Source: Shewanella profunda | Lineage (GTDB): Bacteria; Pseudomonadota; Gammaproteobacteria; Enterobacterales; Shewanellaceae | NCBI RefSeq assembly: GCF_023283765.1 | Contig: NZ_JAKILG010000004.1 | Coordinates: 131,872 to 195,871, forward strand | Length of the DNA: 64,000 nt | Reading direction: 5' to 3' | Part shown: positions 8,959-17,470 of the stretch, piece by piece | Position numbering within the stretch: the stretch's first letter is position 1 | Layout: each line of letters opens with the position of its first letter | Notes under the pieces: generated by a model | Databases searched by the model: none | Seen by the model: only the letters and a program-made list of their open reading frames with translations | What the model was told of the DNA's origin: nothing | Translations under genes and position numbers: made by a program

Positions 8959-9045
8959 AGGGCCTCCTGGATTAGCAGGGTGCCCATCCCTTCCGGGAAA
9001 GCACCCCGGTAGGGTTAAAATTGAATCCTGGCTATCAGACCTGAA

Positions 9046-9432
9046 CTAGCTGCTACTCGACATCTGGTTGTCTTCGTATTGCTGCTTGGCCTGTTTCACC
9101 AGATCAATGTCACCGTCTTGCAGCTTTTGAATATCAAGCTGTAGACGAGCCTTGTGTTTCAACAGTTCAGCGACCGCATTATCAATGTGATCAATGAGCG
9201 ATTGGTTTTTTTGGATGGCGTAACTGTTGAGTTCATCGAGCAGGGGCCATGCAACACTCGAATGAGTATTCAGCAATGGGTACTCTGCTTCGATTTCACA
9301 AACCACACCGTTTGCTCCTTCTCGGTAATGAGGGAACCCGACACGAAGACCGATACGACGGTCCAGCGCTGCATTCACAGTACATTCCAAAGAAGTTCGG
9401 TTTGAAAAAACATCGTTGACGTTTTTAGACAT
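9046..9432 (-). CDS. hypothetical protein with C-terminal coiled coil
   Basis: Encodes 128 aa. Residues about 70-120 are helical with heptad-like spacing (SLIDHIDNAVAELLKHKA), suggesting a coiled coil. No known family. The leader pairs TCTCC with the GGAGA SD. Lies between the DndC-like gene and a 97-aa unknown. Confidence 0.55.
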   Translation of the reverse strand: MSKNVNDVFSNRTSLECTVNAALDRRIGLRVGFPHYREGANGVVCEIEAEYPLLNTHSSVAWPLLDELNSYAIQKNQSLIDHIDNAVAELLKHKARLQLDIQKLQDGDIDLVKQAKQQYEDNQMSSSS

Positions 9433-9496
9433 GCTATATCTCCATTCAGTTTATGACGGAGACCCCCTAACAGGAGGTGCTCCCGTCAGGGTTGAT

Positions 9497-9535
9497 ATTT
9501 TGGTAGCCCGTCATCGCGCTTGAGCGACTAAGGTT
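9497..9535 (-). repeat. degenerate ops-like element
   Basis: The plus strand TTGGTAGCCCGTCATCGCGCTTGAGCG aligns, with several mismatches, to the same part of the copy at 9902 (GGCAGCCAGCTACCGCACTTGAGCG). It is probably a decayed copy. Confidence 0.35.
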
Positions 9536-9829
9536 CTAATTGATTGACATGCCGACTTGTAATTCACCTTTATACTCCTTGGGAAGATCTGCAAGTTCCC
9601 ACGTCATACAAGGTGTTGATACCAAGGTGGTGATCAGACAAACACCGTCACGAACGATGTAATTGTAAACTCCCCACTCTGCATACTCAGGTTCCCCTTC
9701 TTTTGATAAGGCCCATTCGTTACCGAACTGGTCTTCACATAGGTAGACATCGAATTCTGAGTCATGCTCATCAGCTTTTTTAACAACCGAAAGTTTGTGA
9801 ACGGTTGCTACTTTATCGAAATTTAACAT
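9536..9829 (-). CDS. hypothetical protein
   Basis: Encodes 97 aa, acidic, soluble, no recognised domain. The SD GGAGATA is perfectly paired by TATCTCC 11 bases upstream. A full ops-like element lies just upstream at 9902-9932, so this gene follows an element copy in transcription order. Confidence 0.55.
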   Translation of the reverse strand: MLNFDKVATVHKLSVVKKADEHDSEFDVYLCEDQFGNEWALSKEGEPEYAEWGVYNYIVRDGVCLITTLVSTPCMTWELADLPKEYKGELQVGMSIN

Positions 9830-9901
9830 ATCTATATCTCCATAAATTAGTTGGAGATAGCCCCCTACCGGAGAGCTATCCCCCAGCAGGGTTAATAATT
9901 T

Positions 9902-9932
9902 GCTGTTTGTTTTTGGCAGCCAGCTACCGCAC
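9902..9932 (-). promoter_or_regulatory. ops-like element, copy 3
   Basis: Leftward strand GTGCGGTAGCTGGCTGCC followed by AAAAACAAACAGC. GCGGTAGC agrees with the core of the RfaH-recruiting ops sequence (GGCGGTAGCGT). Upstream, in 9933-10063, lie a GCTTTCC...GGAAAG stem and a GCGCGGGG...CCCCGCGC-type stem, as at other copies. Confidence 0.55.
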
Positions 9933-10063
9933 TTGAGCGCCTAAGGCACTTTCCGAAGCATCCTGGGAGACCGAGATGCTTGGGAAAGCGCGGGGTTTCC
10001 CCCTGCGCTGATTCCCCTTTTAAGGGGCCGGTACGCCGATTTCTCGGCGCACTCAGGTTGAAG

Positions 10064-10618
10064 CTACACAGTCAAGAACCAACGTTTCATGGGGACGGTG
10101 ATGTCTATCATCCCGTTTCCACATGGATTCTGGCCCCAGAATCTGTAGGTCGTCTCATAGAAGTCAAACTCAGACAAGGACTGAATCTGCGCTTCTGAGA
10201 TCGGCTCAAATGGTCCACCGCAACCGATGTGCATATTGAGCCCATAATCTCGAAGCTCTAACTCTCCGAGGTTTAGCGTTTTCCCACCAACACAAGCAAT
10301 CAGGTTCTCGTTTCTGACGTCTCCTTCTTTGAACAGCAAAGCAGACTCGTCGTAGCTCCCATATTGGTAGGTAAACTTCACAATATGCCCGTGCTTCGGT
10401 GAGGTTTGTTCCGACAACTCTTTCAGCAACCGCTTTACGCTTTGAAATCTCGCGTACAGAGCTGGCGTAAACTGCCCAGAGTAGTTCAAGTTTGGGCAGA
10501 TCATTTCAAGCATCTCATCAGGTACAGATTCAAGCCCCATTTGCGCGGCCAATGGCTTCGCCTTTTTCAGACCTTCCTCAAGCACTCTCTGATTTACAAG
10601 TTGTTCTAATGTGTTCAT
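10064..10618 (-). CDS. hypothetical protein
   Basis: Encodes 184 aa beginning MNTLEQLVNQ. The ATG at 10618 follows GGAGAGTCAA; the frame opens at a GTG at 10630 inside the SD region. CTCTC upstream can pair with the SD. The C-terminal part holds a Gly- and aromatic-rich segment (CGGPFEPISEAQ). No family recognised. Confidence 0.55.
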   Translation of the reverse strand: MNTLEQLVNQRVLEEGLKKAKPLAAQMGLESVPDEMLEMICPNLNYSGQFTPALYARFQSVKRLLKELSEQTSPKHGHIVKFTYQYGSYDESALLFKEGDVRNENLIACVGGKTLNLGELELRDYGLNMHIGCGGPFEPISEAQIQSLSEFDFYETTYRFWGQNPCGNGMIDITVPMKRWFLTV

Positions 10619-10691
10619 TTGACTCTCCACTTTCGAGAGAGCAATGCAAGCCGTCTCCGGACTTACATTGCCCGTTAACGGCTTTATTGGT

Positions 10692-11123
10692 TTATCCCAA
10701 GAGGTACGGAGCTACGCCAGTCAGGAAGCCCATGACTCCCAACACAGCGCCAACCACGCCCAATTTGATTGACAGTTGGACACTTTGATCCGGATGGTTC
10801 CAGAACCACTGCCAGACTTCCCAGCGCCTGGCTCTGCGAACCTCAAGATTTACAGTGTCTTTAAAACGAACACCCAGAGCATCTACCGCATCGTAATCCA
10901 GCGCGACCGCCAGCTTTGTGATGGATAAATTCCCAGGGTTGCCCATCGCATACCGGAGAACCTTTGCTTTGGTCTCTGGGTTTACGATCATAACCGGCTC
11001 CCTCCTGAAAAAACGGGTCTTGTCTTTTCGCTTGGAATCCATGTTGCGGTTATGGAACCTGGCAATGCAGTGTTGAAGGCCTGAATCCTCGGGAGGTAAA
11101 GGCACAACAGTTTCGATTTTCAT
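10692..11123 (-). CDS. hypothetical C-terminally anchored membrane protein
   Basis: Encodes 143 aa. A soluble basic N-terminal part is followed by one hydrophobic helix near the C-terminus (about 122-142, LGVVGAVLGVMGFL), a tail-anchor arrangement. The start at 11123 has a GGAGAG SD within a short TCC-GAAA-GGA hairpin. Function unknown. Confidence 0.55.
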   Translation of the reverse strand: MKIETVVPLPPEDSGLQHCIARFHNRNMDSKRKDKTRFFRREPVMIVNPETKAKVLRYAMGNPGNLSITKLAVALDYDAVDALGVRFKDTVNLEVRRARRWEVWQWFWNHPDQSVQLSIKLGVVGAVLGVMGFLTGVAPYLLG

Positions 11124-11183
11124 GATTACTCTCCTTTCGGATAGGCCGGAGCAAAGGCCTTTCGGCATTGCCCCGGTGAGTTA

Positions 11184-12809
11184 CTAATGAACCAAAGATG
11201 AAGTGACCATGATTGCGTCTCCGGACATCATTACCGGGAGATATTCGCAAGGCTCATGGCCGCAGCTCTTTTTAGTTCCGTTAGGTGAATAGACAGCCAA
11301 TTGACCGTCCATAATGTTGAAGGGCATCCCCTGTTTTTTCGCTGCCGGTGACAGCTTGAGAGTGCCCTTTGCGTCAACCAATGCCGTTGCCCAATGGAAG
11401 TCTTCACCACCGATCACCGGCTGTGATTCATCCACGACTTCGACCATGATTGGCATCATTCCAACCCAGCTCCACAGGCTGTTCCCTAATGCGAGGGCTA
11501 AAGCCTCGAACGCGGGAAAGACTACCGATTGCCCGAGAATCTGGTGGGCAATAGTGTCCGACAGACCTTGGATGAGTTCCTCTGGTATCCCTTTCACTCG
11601 ACAATGTTCTGTCGGTGTAAAGATGCGAGACAACTCCGGCTGTTCTGGATGAACAATGAAAGGTTCGGTACTTCTGCATTTTGCATAGTCCTTACCTATG
11701 GTGCCGCAAAACTCATCGTCGCCAGTCAGAAGCTGGCGAGAGAACCCCTTGCCAGCAGCTTTGTCTCTCAACTCCTTCTCAGCCAGATAGTCAAATGACT
11801 TCCAACGTTCAGAATCGAGCGGAACTGGCTCCAGGATGTCCTGTATGCGACTTTCCTTGGTGCGAACAGGCTGAACCTTCTCAAGTTCAAACCCGTCGAT
11901 CCCGTGGGAAAGCGCAACAACACAAAGACGCTTGCGGCGCTCAATAACCCCAAACTCATTGCCGTCGAGAATGCGCTCTTGTAGGGAGTAACCCAACGAA
12001 GAGAGCACCGAACGAATCACTTCCATCGAAGCGGTGTTCTGGTACTCAGGCACGTTCTCAATCAGCACAACGGCTGGGTTTAGCGCTTCTACGAATTGCA
12101 GGAAGTTGAAGAACATGGCACCTGCCGCCTCATGCGATTCGGCAAACTCCAACTTGTTCTTACTGCGACCTGACTTTGACGCGCCGGTACACGGTATGCC
12201 CCCCATCAAAACATCCACCTGCGGTGGGCGTTTGCTGAGATTCACAGCCTGGATTGGCGATTCGATAACAATAGAATCTTCGTTCCAAAGCTCCGGGTTA
12301 TTTGCCAAAGACGAATCGAGATATTTCCCTTCCATCTCCACGGCCACAGATATGGCACTGGCAATTCCCGCCTTGTGAAAACCGGCGTGAATCGCTTTAT
12401 CAAGCACACCACCCCCATGAAAGAGGCTGCATACCGAAAGCGATTCTCCATTCTCCAGCTTACTGATAAGCCGGTTGACGCGCTCGATCACTCGCTCTTG
12501 TTGATGGTGAGCGGAGATCACAATTGCGCCGTTACGGATGAACACGCGGAGCATCTCTACACCGTCAAAAACGGTAGCAAGCTCCTGCACGGTCAGATCG
12601 ATGATTGGAGACACCCGGCCATTGCGCTCACGCTTACTGATGGTGAACTTACCCTCCTCTTTGACGCGAAGCACAACCTGGGAATCTTTCAACTCCAGAT
12701 CGTACTTCATGCCAGGATAGTAACCTTCACGCAGTAGCTTTTGGCCTTCCAGCCAGACGCGCTTCTTGCCTCGATGTTCTCCTAACTTGGTGTTTACGAT
12801 AGTAGCCAT
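11184..12809 (-). CDS. C5-cytosine DNA methyltransferase
   Basis: Encodes 541 aa. An N-terminal extension of about 120 residues precedes the methylase: motif I SVCSLFHGGG (125-134), motif IV with catalytic Cys207 (GGIPC), motif VI ENVP (251-254) and motif VIII ERRKRL (290-295). Enzymes of this family methylate cytosine C5 using S-adenosylmethionine. I see no cognate restriction endonuclease, so it is an orphan, as dcm-like genes on IncA/C-type plasmids are. Protection from host restriction is the likely role (inference). The target site cannot be read from sequence. The SD is paired by CTCTC in the leader. Confidence 0.85.
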   Translation of the reverse strand: MATIVNTKLGEHRGKKRVWLEGQKLLREGYYPGMKYDLELKDSQVVLRVKEEGKFTISKRERNGRVSPIIDLTVQELATVFDGVEMLRVFIRNGAIVISAHHQQERVIERVNRLISKLENGESLSVCSLFHGGGVLDKAIHAGFHKAGIASAISVAVEMEGKYLDSSLANNPELWNEDSIVIESPIQAVNLSKRPPQVDVLMGGIPCTGASKSGRSKNKLEFAESHEAAGAMFFNFLQFVEALNPAVVLIENVPEYQNTASMEVIRSVLSSLGYSLQERILDGNEFGVIERRKRLCVVALSHGIDGFELEKVQPVRTKESRIQDILEPVPLDSERWKSFDYLAEKELRDKAAGKGFSRQLLTGDDEFCGTIGKDYAKCRSTEPFIVHPEQPELSRIFTPTEHCRVKGIPEELIQGLSDTIAHQILGQSVVFPAFEALALALGNSLWSWVGMMPIMVEVVDESQPVIGGEDFHWATALVDAKGTLKLSPAAKKQGMPFNIMDGQLAVYSPNGTKKSCGHEPCEYLPVMMSGDAIMVTSSLVH

Positions 12810-12886
12810 GAGCTCTCTCCTTTCGGTTGAGAGGCCACTACCGTCCCAATCGGGAAGTAATGGCCCCGATGGGTTTAAAGTGGTTC

Positions 12887-13189
12887 TCAGTTCACAGCGA
12901 TGCCGTGAGACTGAATGGCATTAGCAAAGCCAGCCATTTGTTCAGGGAAGGTGTAGCGGTTGATGTCCTGGCTGCGAGCCAGATTGACATGCACCTTCTT
13001 CACCTTCGTTTCGTCAGAGTCGTACTTCTCAAGCGCCAGCTTCTCAGCTTCTTCCGGATCTCGGCCCAGCGAGTAGGCGTAAATCACAGAGGTGAAGCCA
13101 AGTCCTGAGCCGAATGCGTAGACTTGTTTCTCGAAATGGACGTCAGCGAAATAGATGCTGAATCCGGATTTGAGGTTATGTTTTTCCAT
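12887..13189 (-). CDS. hypothetical protein
   Basis: Encodes 100 aa starting MEKHNLKSGF. No domain recognised; it carries a short helical Glu/Lys-rich stretch. Its leader (GTGCGCCCCCAA...TTTGGAGTGCATC) is nearly identical to that of the DUF3150-like gene at 20553-21830, including the GC-rich CCGGGCG hairpin, so leader cassettes are shared between unrelated genes. Confidence 0.55.
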   Translation of the reverse strand: MEKHNLKSGFSIYFADVHFEKQVYAFGSGLGFTSVIYAYSLGRDPEEAEKLALEKYDSDETKVKKVHVNLARSQDINRYTFPEQMAGFANAIQSHGIAVN

Positions 13190-13266
13190 GATGCACTCCA
13201 AATAGTTTGGGGGCGCACCACGTCCCGAACCGGGCGGATGCACCCGGTTTAGGGTTAGTAGATTGC

Positions 13267-13611
13267 TCAAGCTGTTACGCCAGCCTGAGCCTTTATTGCT
13301 TCAAGCACGATCTCTGCTTCCTTGATAGAACCAGTGCTGTACAGCTTATGCAGCACCCGGCCAAGGTTCACAGAGGTCTTTTCTTTCACTTGGAGATACT
13401 TGACATAGAAGTCATACAGTTTCTCCGCCTGCTCAAGGTGGGACATGCTCTCAACGGGAATAGTATTCCCTGGATTGCAGTACCACTTTCCGAGCACCTT
13501 TTGTACAAATCCCTCTTTGTCTCCTACGTACTGATTTGTGCCAAACACCCCACTGGTTGGTGAGCGTTGAATAACAGAAATCGGATTCGCAAAGCTGGCA
13601 AGAGTAGTCAT
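13267..13611 (-). CDS. hypothetical protein
   Basis: Encodes 114 aa beginning MTTLASFANP. No recognised family. The start at 13611 has GGAG eight bases upstream; a frame extension to 13668 runs through the leader. Transcription reaches it through the ops-like element at 13683 and the stem holding an 18-bp palindrome. Confidence 0.5.
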   Translation of the reverse strand: MTTLASFANPISVIQRSPTSGVFGTNQYVGDKEGFVQKVLGKWYCNPGNTIPVESMSHLEQAEKLYDFYVKYLQVKEKTSVNLGRVLHKLYSTGSIKEAEIVLEAIKAQAGVTA

Positions 13612-13682
13612 AGTTGTGGCTCCATGTTTGTTAGGGAACCACCAGCCCGAGGGGCAGTGATCCCCCAAGGGTTATGTAGAAT

Positions 13683-13713
13683 GCTGTTTGTTTGGGGAGG
13701 CCAGCTACCTCAC
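13683..13713 (-). promoter_or_regulatory. ops-like element, copy 4
   Basis: Leftward strand GTGAGGTAGCTGGCCTCC followed by CCAAACAAACAGC. A diverged copy: compensating changes keep GAGG/CCTC pairing across the core. The upstream stem (GCTTTCC...GGAAAGC) encloses the palindrome at 13762. Confidence 0.5.
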
Positions 13714-13761
13714 TATTCACCCTCGTCAGAGAGCAAAATCTTGCTTTCCGAGGGGCACAAA

Positions 13762-13779
13762 ACTTTCACATGTGAAAGT
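13762..13779. repeat. 18-bp perfect palindrome, copy 1
   Basis: ACTTTCACATGTGAAAGT, identical to copies at 29143 and 50194. Here it sits at the tip of the stem upstream of an ops-like element. The half-site TTTCAC/GTGAAA resembles that of bacterial parS (TGTTTCACGTGAAACA), but with two extra central bases. Confidence 0.6.
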
Positions 13780-13803
13780 CGATGCCACTGGGAAAGCAGG
13801 GGG

Positions 13804-14157
13804 TTAATCCCCCGCTTTAACCCGCGCTAAGCGGTTTAGGATAGACTTCACGCCTTCCCTTACTCCAGATGGATCGTAACCTGCTTCATCGCAGCAGACC
13901 ACAAATGAGAATGGATGAACCTCATCGGACATCACCCAAGCCATCGTTTCCTGCTTGATTTCAGTTCCTGCTCGACCATCTGCCAGGACCCTAAGGCTGT
14001 GCCATAGAAGCCCATATCTTAACTGCTTCACCTCATCATCAGACCATTCAAGCCTTGGCTCAAATGGAATAACTTCTGCGGTTTTCGGCTCTTCGTCCAA
14101 GAAGAAAAGCGGCAGCTCAAGCTGGTTTTCCTTCTGGATCATCTTCACTGCGTTCAT
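13804..14157 (-). CDS. hypothetical protein
   Basis: Encodes 117 aa beginning MNAVKMIQKENQ. No known domain. The leader stem is notable because ATGGTG...CACCAT encloses both the GGAG SD and the start codon itself. Function unknown. Confidence 0.55.
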   Translation of the reverse strand: MNAVKMIQKENQLELPLFFLDEEPKTAEVIPFEPRLEWSDDEVKQLRYGLLWHSLRVLADGRAGTEIKQETMAWVMSDEVHPFSFVVCCDEAGYDPSGVREGVKSILNRLARVKAGD

Positions 14158-14225
14158 GGTGACTCCTTTTACGGGCACCATGCCCCCACAGGGGCATGAA
14201 GCCCCCAGTGGGGTTGCAGTCATAG

Positions 14226-14417
14226 TTACTTCACGCCTGCCAGTTGAGAATTGATGTTCTCTTCCAGCCAGCCTTGAAGCGATTCAAGGTCACGCTTGTC
14301 TTCCGTATTGCTGGCTTTACGTGCATCTTCCGACACAGCGCTCAACATGGCGTTAGCCTCAGCAAGTGATTCAACATTGTTCCCAGGGAACACAATCGTT
14401 TGACTGTGATCTTTCAT
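14226..14417 (-). CDS. small hypothetical protein
   Basis: Encodes 63 aa, acidic and probably helical. GGAGAAGACC before the ATG pairs with GGTCCTCC upstream. No recognised domain. Confidence 0.5.
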   Translation of the reverse strand: MKDHSQTIVFPGNNVESLAEANAMLSAVSEDARKASNTEDKRDLESLQGWLEENINSQLAGVK

Positions 14418-14474
14418 GGTCTTCTCCTTTGAGAATGGAGGACCGTCTCCCATCAGGAAGAGCGGCCCCGTGGG

Positions 14475-14750
14475 TTAAAAGTAAAAATCCTCCAGCTCTT
14501 CATGGTCAGGCTTTCGCTCAACTGGTCGAAGCAACTCAGCTTCATCAGCGAACTCAAGCTCAGGATGAAAAGCAGGATGAAATCCTCGATGCCAGACTGG
14601 ACGGTCATTATCGAGGTCTAAGTAGCAGTGCCTCCCACTGGCTGGGTGATAGCAGTAAAGCCACTGTCTACCACTAACGGTAAACGGCTTCTCTGCACCT
14701 CCACATGCCGGTACAAGGTTATCTGCTGCTATATGCGCTACAGCGGTCAT
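14475..14750 (-). CDS. hypothetical protein
   Basis: Encodes 91 aa beginning MTAVAHIAADN, rich in His, Tyr and Trp in the middle. The ATG lies 4 bases after the stop of the previous gene, with GAGGATTGAGCCT as its SD region, so it is coupled and has no leader stem. An alternative ATG at 14768 overlaps the previous gene. Function unknown. Confidence 0.5.
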   Translation of the reverse strand: MTAVAHIAADNLVPACGGAEKPFTVSGRQWLYCYHPASGRHCYLDLDNDRPVWHRGFHPAFHPELEFADEAELLRPVERKPDHEELEDFYF

Positions 14751-14754
14751 AGGC

Positions 14755-15201
14755 TCAATCCTCGTCATCACGAACACAAAGATCACGAGCAACTATCTCC
14801 GCTGCTATCAACGCATAATCGTTACCTTGCCAGAACCATCGTTCCGCCAGCTCATAGGCTTCACTGGAAGGCTCGCCATAACCATGAGCAACCACGTAAT
14901 CGTGGAATAATTCATGGTCAAATGCCTTGCCATCAGCTTCCATGAACCAGCCGACGGGGCACTCCAGAATGCGATGTCTGACAACATCTCGTTCCGAATA
15001 CCCTTCTCTGACAGCTTGCTCCAGCATTTCCCTCGACATACCTGGTGGAGTGATTATCTCCAGGCTGATCCCCTCGCTCCCAGCAAGGTTGTCGTCGTAT
15101 GGAAGACCGGCAAGTGTAAGGTGGTTGCGTTTGCACCAACCTATAGTCCGGAGAATCCGACCTTTATCAGATTCTCTGGCCGTGTATCGGTTAAGCTGCA
15201 T
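14755..15201 (-). CDS. hypothetical protein
   Basis: Encodes 148 aa starting MQLNRYTARESDKG. A GGAGGT SD lies in the 3' end of the upstream gene, with an 11-base overlap. No known family. Middle member of a coupled trio (15191-15580, this gene, 14475-14750). Confidence 0.55.
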   Translation of the reverse strand: MQLNRYTARESDKGRILRTIGWCKRNHLTLAGLPYDDNLAGSEGISLEIITPPGMSREMLEQAVREGYSERDVVRHRILECPVGWFMEADGKAFDHELFHDYVVAHGYGEPSSEAYELAERWFWQGNDYALIAAEIVARDLCVRDDED

Positions 15202-15580
15202 AGCCACCTCCAGCCCTCTCGCTTTCTTCGATGTCATTGCCAAGTTCGACCATTCCAATCAGGTCTAGCTGGGTCATGTCCGAATCCAGAGAACAATCAA
15301 TCGCTGACTGTATGATGCCTTTGTGGGCCAATGCCAAAACCGACTTAATTGTCGAAAGCAGAGACTCGGCTTCGCTTTCGATTTGTTCCAGAATGTCTTT
15401 CCACTCCCAGTGCTCAAACGGTTGCCAAACGATCAGATCATCAGGCTCATCTCCCCGCTCTACGCACTCAGACAAATACTCATAAGCCTTGTACCAATTC
15501 TCTTGTTGACCCAGTTCACTGAGCACTTGAGCAGTAGCATGACCGTATGCGATTTGTTCAACTTTGGTTTTGATAGACAT
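15191..15580 (-). CDS. hypothetical protein
   Basis: Encodes 129 aa, acidic (many Glu/Asp), predicted helical, no signal peptide. The GAGGAG SD is exactly paired by CTCCTC upstream. First gene of a three-gene coupled set; function unknown. Confidence 0.55.
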   Translation of the reverse strand: MSIKTKVEQIAYGHATAQVLSELGQQENWYKAYEYLSECVERGDEPDDLIVWQPFEHWEWKDILEQIESEAESLLSTIKSVLALAHKGIIQSAIDCSLDSDMTQLDLIGMVELGNDIEESERAGGGYAA

Positions 15581-15641
15581 AGTGTTTCTCCTCGTGATGG
15601 ATAGAGGAGCCCCACCCGCAGGAAAGGCCCCTCCGGATGGG

Positions 15642-15866
15642 TTAAATTTCCAAGGTCACATCAGTTTTTGCTTTAGCGCAGCAAACCAACACTTCCCCTT
15701 CTTTGACAAATGCGACGGGGATCTCGTCATAGGCCACTTGACCTTTGAGAAGACGAACCCGGCACATGCCACAAAAGCCACTGCGACAATGCGTTTCAAC
15801 AGTGAGGCCTTTATTTTCGATTTGTTCCAGCAGAACATTGTTGCTGGCTTGAAGTTGTACGTTCAT
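15642..15866 (-). CDS. 2Fe-2S ferredoxin, YfaE-like
   Basis: Encodes 74 aa. Cys27, Cys32, Cys35 (CRSGFCGMC) and Cys62 or Cys63 form the plant-type 2Fe-2S pattern. The short length resembles YfaE, which supplies electrons to maintain the diiron cofactor of class Ia ribonucleotide reductase. It could serve host reductase or a local Fe-S enzyme such as the DndC-like protein; both are inference. The start at 15866 follows GGAGCGTGACC, which pairs with GGTCGCGCTC upstream, a long SD-sequestering stem. Confidence 0.8.
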   Translation of the reverse strand: MNVQLQASNNVLLEQIENKGLTVETHCRSGFCGMCRVRLLKGQVAYDEIPVAFVKEGEVLVCCAKAKTDVTLEI

Positions 15867-15931
15867 GGTCACGCTCCTTTGTTGTTGATGAGCGCGACCA
15901 ATCCCCTCCGGGATGTCACGCCCCGGTTGGG

Positions 15932-16816
15932 CTACTCAGCAAGTGCATAGACACCTACCTCGATGCGAATAAAGAACCTGGCATCTTGAAGAACTTGCCT
16001 GACCTTTGCTTGCCAGTGGTTGTTCTCTCGATGCTTTGCGTAGGGTTCAATCTCTTTGTAAATCTGCTCCAGCTTCAACGTTTTCCCCTGTAGGGTTCGG
16101 CGTATTGCAGCTTTCCACGTAGTCGAAACCATATTGGTTGCTCGACGGTGTACGGCAGCAAGAAGACAGAGCGATGAGGCAACGTCGTTACGACGAAACA
16201 CCAACAGCTTTTCATGGGCGATACGCACCAGCTTCCCGGAATACTGAGTTCGGTCACTCACACAGTTGTGCTGTGTTTTGATGATCTCATCCACCAGCTT
16301 CCCAGGTGCGATACGTTCCACAAGGCTGGACAGGTTGAAATAATCCCCATCGCGCCTCAGGTTTCCCATGAGGATTCCGTAATGCCCTCCTCGCTCACAG
16401 GCGTCATGAATATTCATAACGGCCAGCTCAAGGGCTTCAACGAACTCAGGCAAATTCATGCGGCTCATATCCCATTTGTTGGGCTCGCCCCACTGCTTAC
16501 CTGAATACTGGATCATGTCCCAGTAAGGAGGGTGCCACCAGATCAGGTGTGCAGGTTCTCCGAGGAACGAAAGGAAGTCATCCCGCAACAGGTTGAACCC
16601 CTGATGCAAGTCTGTCCCTTTGAAACGGACACCAAGTTCATTGGCAACGTCGATGCTAGAGCCACCCCCAACACTTGGGTCTGCCACCAGCCCGTTCGGC
16701 TTTCTCATGTAAGACTCAATGAAGTCTTTAACGATAAAGCCCGAGCAGTTGCCTCGGTACTTGTTGTTTCCGTAAGGCCCCCTGTTTTCGTAGGAGCATA
16801 CTGATGATTTGAACAT
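15932..16816 (-). CDS. amino-DNA methyltransferase with HPPYW motif
   Basis: Encodes 294 aa. A SAM-binding motif DPSVGGGSS lies at 46-54, followed by HPPYW at 95-99, where N6-adenine and N4-cytosine methylases have DPPY or NPPY/SPPY. The order motif I then motif IV fits an amino-MTase. His in the first position is unusual. About 80 extra residues lie at the C-terminus. No restriction partner is adjacent. The start at 16816 has GGAGGACGCC; the leader's GGTGCGCC can pair with it. Likely anti-restriction or epigenetic role (inference). Confidence 0.7.
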   Translation of the reverse strand: MFKSSVCSYENRGPYGNNKYRGNCSGFIVKDFIESYMRKPNGLVADPSVGGGSSIDVANELGVRFKGTDLHQGFNLLRDDFLSFLGEPAHLIWWHPPYWDMIQYSGKQWGEPNKWDMSRMNLPEFVEALELAVMNIHDACERGGHYGILMGNLRRDGDYFNLSSLVERIAPGKLVDEIIKTQHNCVSDRTQYSGKLVRIAHEKLLVFRRNDVASSLCLLAAVHRRATNMVSTTWKAAIRRTLQGKTLKLEQIYKEIEPYAKHRENNHWQAKVRQVLQDARFFIRIEVGVYALAE

Positions 16817-16889
16817 GGCGTCCTCCATCATAGATGGGGCGCACCATGCTCCCATCAGGGGCCGGTTCGCCCCTGGTTAGGGATTAAGA

Positions 16890-17390
16890 TCAAGCGTTAT
16901 CTGCATACCACCAGCTAAGGCGATTGCAATCACGAAAGAAGGTTGCTTCATCAGGAGCCTTCATCATGACCACATCACCTTCGCAGTAGGTGCATAGCTC
17001 AAGCGTTGCTTCATTTTTCCAAAAGGCACTGCACCCCGATTCTTGATACACAACCTCCCATTTGGGATGTCGCAAGTACCGATGGAAGAAATCGAGAGTG
17101 TCACCATAAGGGAAGTTGAAGCGCTCCATCACTGAACCATTTTCTGTCAGTTCAGGTTTAACCTTGCCGGTTTTCAAGCGCTTCTTGATGATGCGCTGAA
17201 CCCAACGAAGTCGTGCAAACAGCCGATTGGTGTCTTTCTCGTACCACTGGGGATTACGCTTGCTCCAGTAGAGCTTGGCGAAGATTTCCCCGGACAAATC
17301 CTTCATCTGGTTTTCGTTGAGCTCATCAAGAAAACGTCGAGAAGGTTTGTCGTAGTCAAGAACTGCTTCCAAAGCTGATAGGTTTTTCAT
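16890..17390 (-). CDS. hypothetical protein
   Basis: Encodes 166 aa, basic N-terminal half (WVQRIIKKRLKTGKVK) and Trp/Tyr-rich C-terminal half. No recognised domain; nucleic-acid binding is possible from charge alone. GGAGTCCC is paired by GGGCTCC in the leader. Confidence 0.55.
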   Translation of the reverse strand: MKNLSALEAVLDYDKPSRRFLDELNENQMKDLSGEIFAKLYWSKRNPQWYEKDTNRLFARLRWVQRIIKKRLKTGKVKPELTENGSVMERFNFPYGDTLDFFHRYLRHPKWEVVYQESGCSAFWKNEATLELCTYCEGDVVMMKAPDEATFFRDCNRLSWWYADNA

Positions 17391-17470
17391 AGGGACTCCT
17401 TATTGCGATTGCGGAGCCCCGGCCCCTCAGGGCTATCGGAGCCCCATAGGGTTAATGGTTAAACGGCGAT

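Noticed and set aside
13762..13779. Calling the 18-bp palindromes canonical parS sites
   Set aside because: The centre is two bases longer than in parS and no ParB gene is in the window; kept only as a site of unknown function.
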